Positions 5,648 to 6,754 of a DNA stretch of 6,754 bases are shown one piece after another. Both the position numbers and the translations under genes were made by a program. A model generated the notes under the pieces. That model was not told where the DNA came from, searched no databases, and worked only from the letters and a program-made list of their open reading frames with translations. Source of the DNA: CAYZEZ01 sp964477295 (GTDB lineage Bacteria > Bacteroidota > Bacteroidia > Bacteroidales > SM23-62); contig CAYZEZ010000258.1 in the NCBI GenBank assembly GCA_964477295.1, positions 1 to 6,754 on the forward strand, in the 5' to 3' direction. Position 1 is the stretch's first letter; each line of letters opens with the position of its first letter.

Positions 5648-6520
5648 ATGAAAAAATATTTGATAATAGCTTTTATACTGGTAGTTATTGTTCCGGAGTA
5701 TGTTCGGGGAGCGACACGGGAACCCGGTGATCCAATAGATCCGGTACTGGAACTATTCTACAAAAAAAACACAGAGGATCAGATGTGGCTTAAGGCAACC
5801 CTGGTATATTATGTCGACAGGCAACCCATTAGCCTGAAAGATCAACTTGTTAAATTTTATGCCGGTGAGGATTCAATGATTCTCCTGGGTGAAGCTAAAA
5901 CAGACAGGGAAGGAGTAGCGCAATTACAAATATTAAATTACCCTGAACAAGCTGAAGATATGGATGGGGTTGTCAGGTATTTTGCTGAATATGAGGGAAA
6001 TGACTCGATTATCCCAACGGAGATGGACCTGTATATTAAAGATGTTAATCTGCAAATTGTTCTGGAGCTGATTGATTCTGTCAAAACTATCCAGGCCATT
6101 GCATTCTATAAGTCGGAAGGAGAGAAGATCCCTGTTGCCGATGAGGATATATATTTCTTCGTACCCAGGATGTTCAGTGATCTTTCGGTTGGTGAGGATT
6201 TCCTGGATGAAGACGGACAAGTGACCATTGAATTCCCGGATGATATACCTGGCGACGCAGATGGTTACCTTGAAGTGGTAGTTCGTTTTGACCAGCATTA
6301 TCTCTTCGGAACGGTTGAAAAACGGCAGAGAGTTCAATGGGGAATGCCAACAAAACATGAAATTCCTAAATCCTATCGTGCATTATGGACCCAGATTGCA
6401 CCTATATGGATGATTGTTACCCTATCCATTATGCTTGTTGGCGTTTGGTCCCATTATATATTTGTTATTATTCAGCTGATAAAGATAAAGAGATTAGGAA
6501 AAAATCTGAATAAAGAATAA
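5648..6520 (+). CDS. Membrane-anchored periplasmic protein with two Ig-like domains
   Basis: I do not recognise this protein. With ATG 5648 it has 290 residues; an in-frame TTG at 5639 would add three and is less likely. Residues 1-20 form a signal peptide. Two beta-rich segments follow, about 30-130 and 133-230. Each contains a short turn motif of the TDREGVAQLQI (85-95) or DEDGQVTIEF (187-196) kind, seen in Ig-like or transthyretin-like domains. Residues 250-277 form a single transmembrane helix ending in a basic tail (KIKRLGKN), so the domains should face the periplasm. The ectodomain is markedly acidic and has no cysteine, haem or metal motif. The gene starts 11 bp after the NrfD stop, so it belongs to the same operon. 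An assembly, docking or scaffold role for the complex is the simplest reading, and it is only inference. Confidence 0.7.
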   Translation: MKKYLIIAFILVVIVPEYVRGATREPGDPIDPVLELFYKKNTEDQMWLKATLVYYVDRQPISLKDQLVKFYAGEDSMILLGEAKTDREGVAQLQILNYPEQAEDMDGVVRYFAEYEGNDSIIPTEMDLYIKDVNLQIVLELIDSVKTIQAIAFYKSEGEKIPVADEDIYFFVPRMFSDLSVGEDFLDEDGQVTIEFPDDIPGDADGYLEVVVRFDQHYLFGTVEKRQRVQWGMPTKHEIPKSYRALWTQIAPIWMIVTLSIMLVGVWSHYIFVIIQLIKIKRLGKNLNKE

Positions 6521-6591
6521 ATTTGGCACAATTATAGTGGTATAAATAAGTATTTTTTTTTGAAATTATTAATCATTAAAGGAGAAAAGAC
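6521..6591 (+). promoter_or_regulatory. 71-bp intergenic leader with strong Shine-Dalgarno
   Basis: AAAGGAG at 6578-6584 lies seven bases before the ATG at 6592, ideal Shine-Dalgarno geometry. None of the other seven genes here has an equivalent, and Bacteroidota generally do not rely on this signal. The longest gap since the heptamer array may also hold a promoter: TTTG at 6522-6525 and TATAAAT at 6541-6547 are possible parts, but their spacing fits no consensus well. A nine-T run (6553-6561) has no stem in front, so no terminator separates this gene from the operon upstream. Confidence 0.5.
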
Positions 6592-6754
6592 ATGAATAAA
6601 AGAAATCGAATGTTAGCAGCTTTTACAGTTTTGGCAAGTATTGCATTATTTTTGATCTCCATGGCATTTACAATGCAGGAGCCATGGGAAGTGCCGGCCA
6701 AATATAAAAGTATGAAAAATCCGGTTGTCAGCGATGATGCAAGCATTAATGCAG
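6592..6754 (+). CDS. Exported protein, N-terminal part; probable monohaem cytochrome c
   Basis: Only the first 54 codons are present; the frame stays open to the right edge of the window. Residues 1-28 form a signal peptide with a basic start (MNKRNR) and a long hydrophobic core, with cleavage likely around AFTMQ-E. The mature start, EPWEVPAKYKSMKNPVVSDD, closely resembles the beginning of small Bacteroidota cytochromes c, in which a CxxCH motif follows about 15-20 residues later. That motif would lie outside this window, so the haem assignment rests on resemblance and neighbourhood. A soluble or anchored periplasmic carrier taking electrons from the upstream complex fits. The good Shine-Dalgarno sequence suggests higher or separately controlled expression than its neighbours. 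Confidence 0.65.
   Translation, partial: MNKRNRMLAAFTVLASIALFLISMAFTMQEPWEVPAKYKSMKNPVVSDDASINA

Noticed and set aside
5933..6358. 141-codon minus-strand open frame
   Set aside because: It is the antisense of the well-supported Ig-like protein gene, with no recognisable domain, signal peptide or start context.
6524..6538. Sigma-54 promoter (TGGCAC at the -24 position)
   Set aside because: With the required spacing the -12 element reads TAGT instead of TTGC, lacking the GC dinucleotide.
6551..6562. Rho-independent terminator at the T-run
   Set aside because: No GC-rich stem precedes the T-run.

Overview
The window looks like part of a Bacteroidota chromosome, most likely an environmental Bacteroidales or Marinilabiliales-type lineage. 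The evidence is low GC, AT-rich leaders mostly without Shine-Dalgarno sequences, a DUF5777-type beta-barrel protein, a Bacteroidota-style monohaem lipoprotein, and a 7-bp intergenic repeat (CTGTAAC) of the kind that yields spurious VTGYRLQ peptides in these genomes. The taxonomic call is inference. All eight genes lie on the + strand and all appear to encode envelope proteins.

Region 1 (1-676) has an AT-rich leader containing a 32-bp near-perfect palindrome with an embedded FNR/CRP-like half (87-118). It is followed by a small lipoprotein with one c-type haem site (234-584) and a 92-bp gap that starts with a short degenerate heptamer repeat. Region 2 (677-1558) encodes a DUF5777-like outer-membrane beta-barrel. 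Region 3 (1567-5636) is the core: a seven-haem cytochrome c with a C-terminal membrane anchor, a 15-unit CTGTAAC array, a cytochrome b561-type subunit, a Tat-exported 16-Cys-type ferredoxin with one cysteine replaced by alanine, and a ten-helix NrfD/PsrC-type quinone subunit. Region 4 (5648-6520) is a membrane-anchored periplasmic protein with two probable Ig-like beta domains and no recognised function. Region 5 (6521-6754) is a 71-bp intergenic stretch with an unusually good Shine-Dalgarno sequence and the first 54 codons of an exported protein, probably a monohaem cytochrome c.

Taken together this is a quinone-linked periplasmic electron-transfer complex. NrfD plus the Fe-S protein and the dihaem cytochrome b would exchange electrons between menaquinone and the heptahaem cytochrome, with small cytochromes and an outer-membrane barrel as possible downstream partners. 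No molybdoenzyme, nitrite or sulfite reductase, or HdrD-like subunit is visible, so the terminal substrate cannot be read from this window. The architecture recalls Hmc/Dsr(M)JOP/Qrc/Nrf-type complexes but matches none of them subunit for subunit. The points most worth a second look are that combination, the Cys-to-Ala change in the ferredoxin, the heptamer array interrupting an otherwise tight operon, and the palindrome at the head of the locus.
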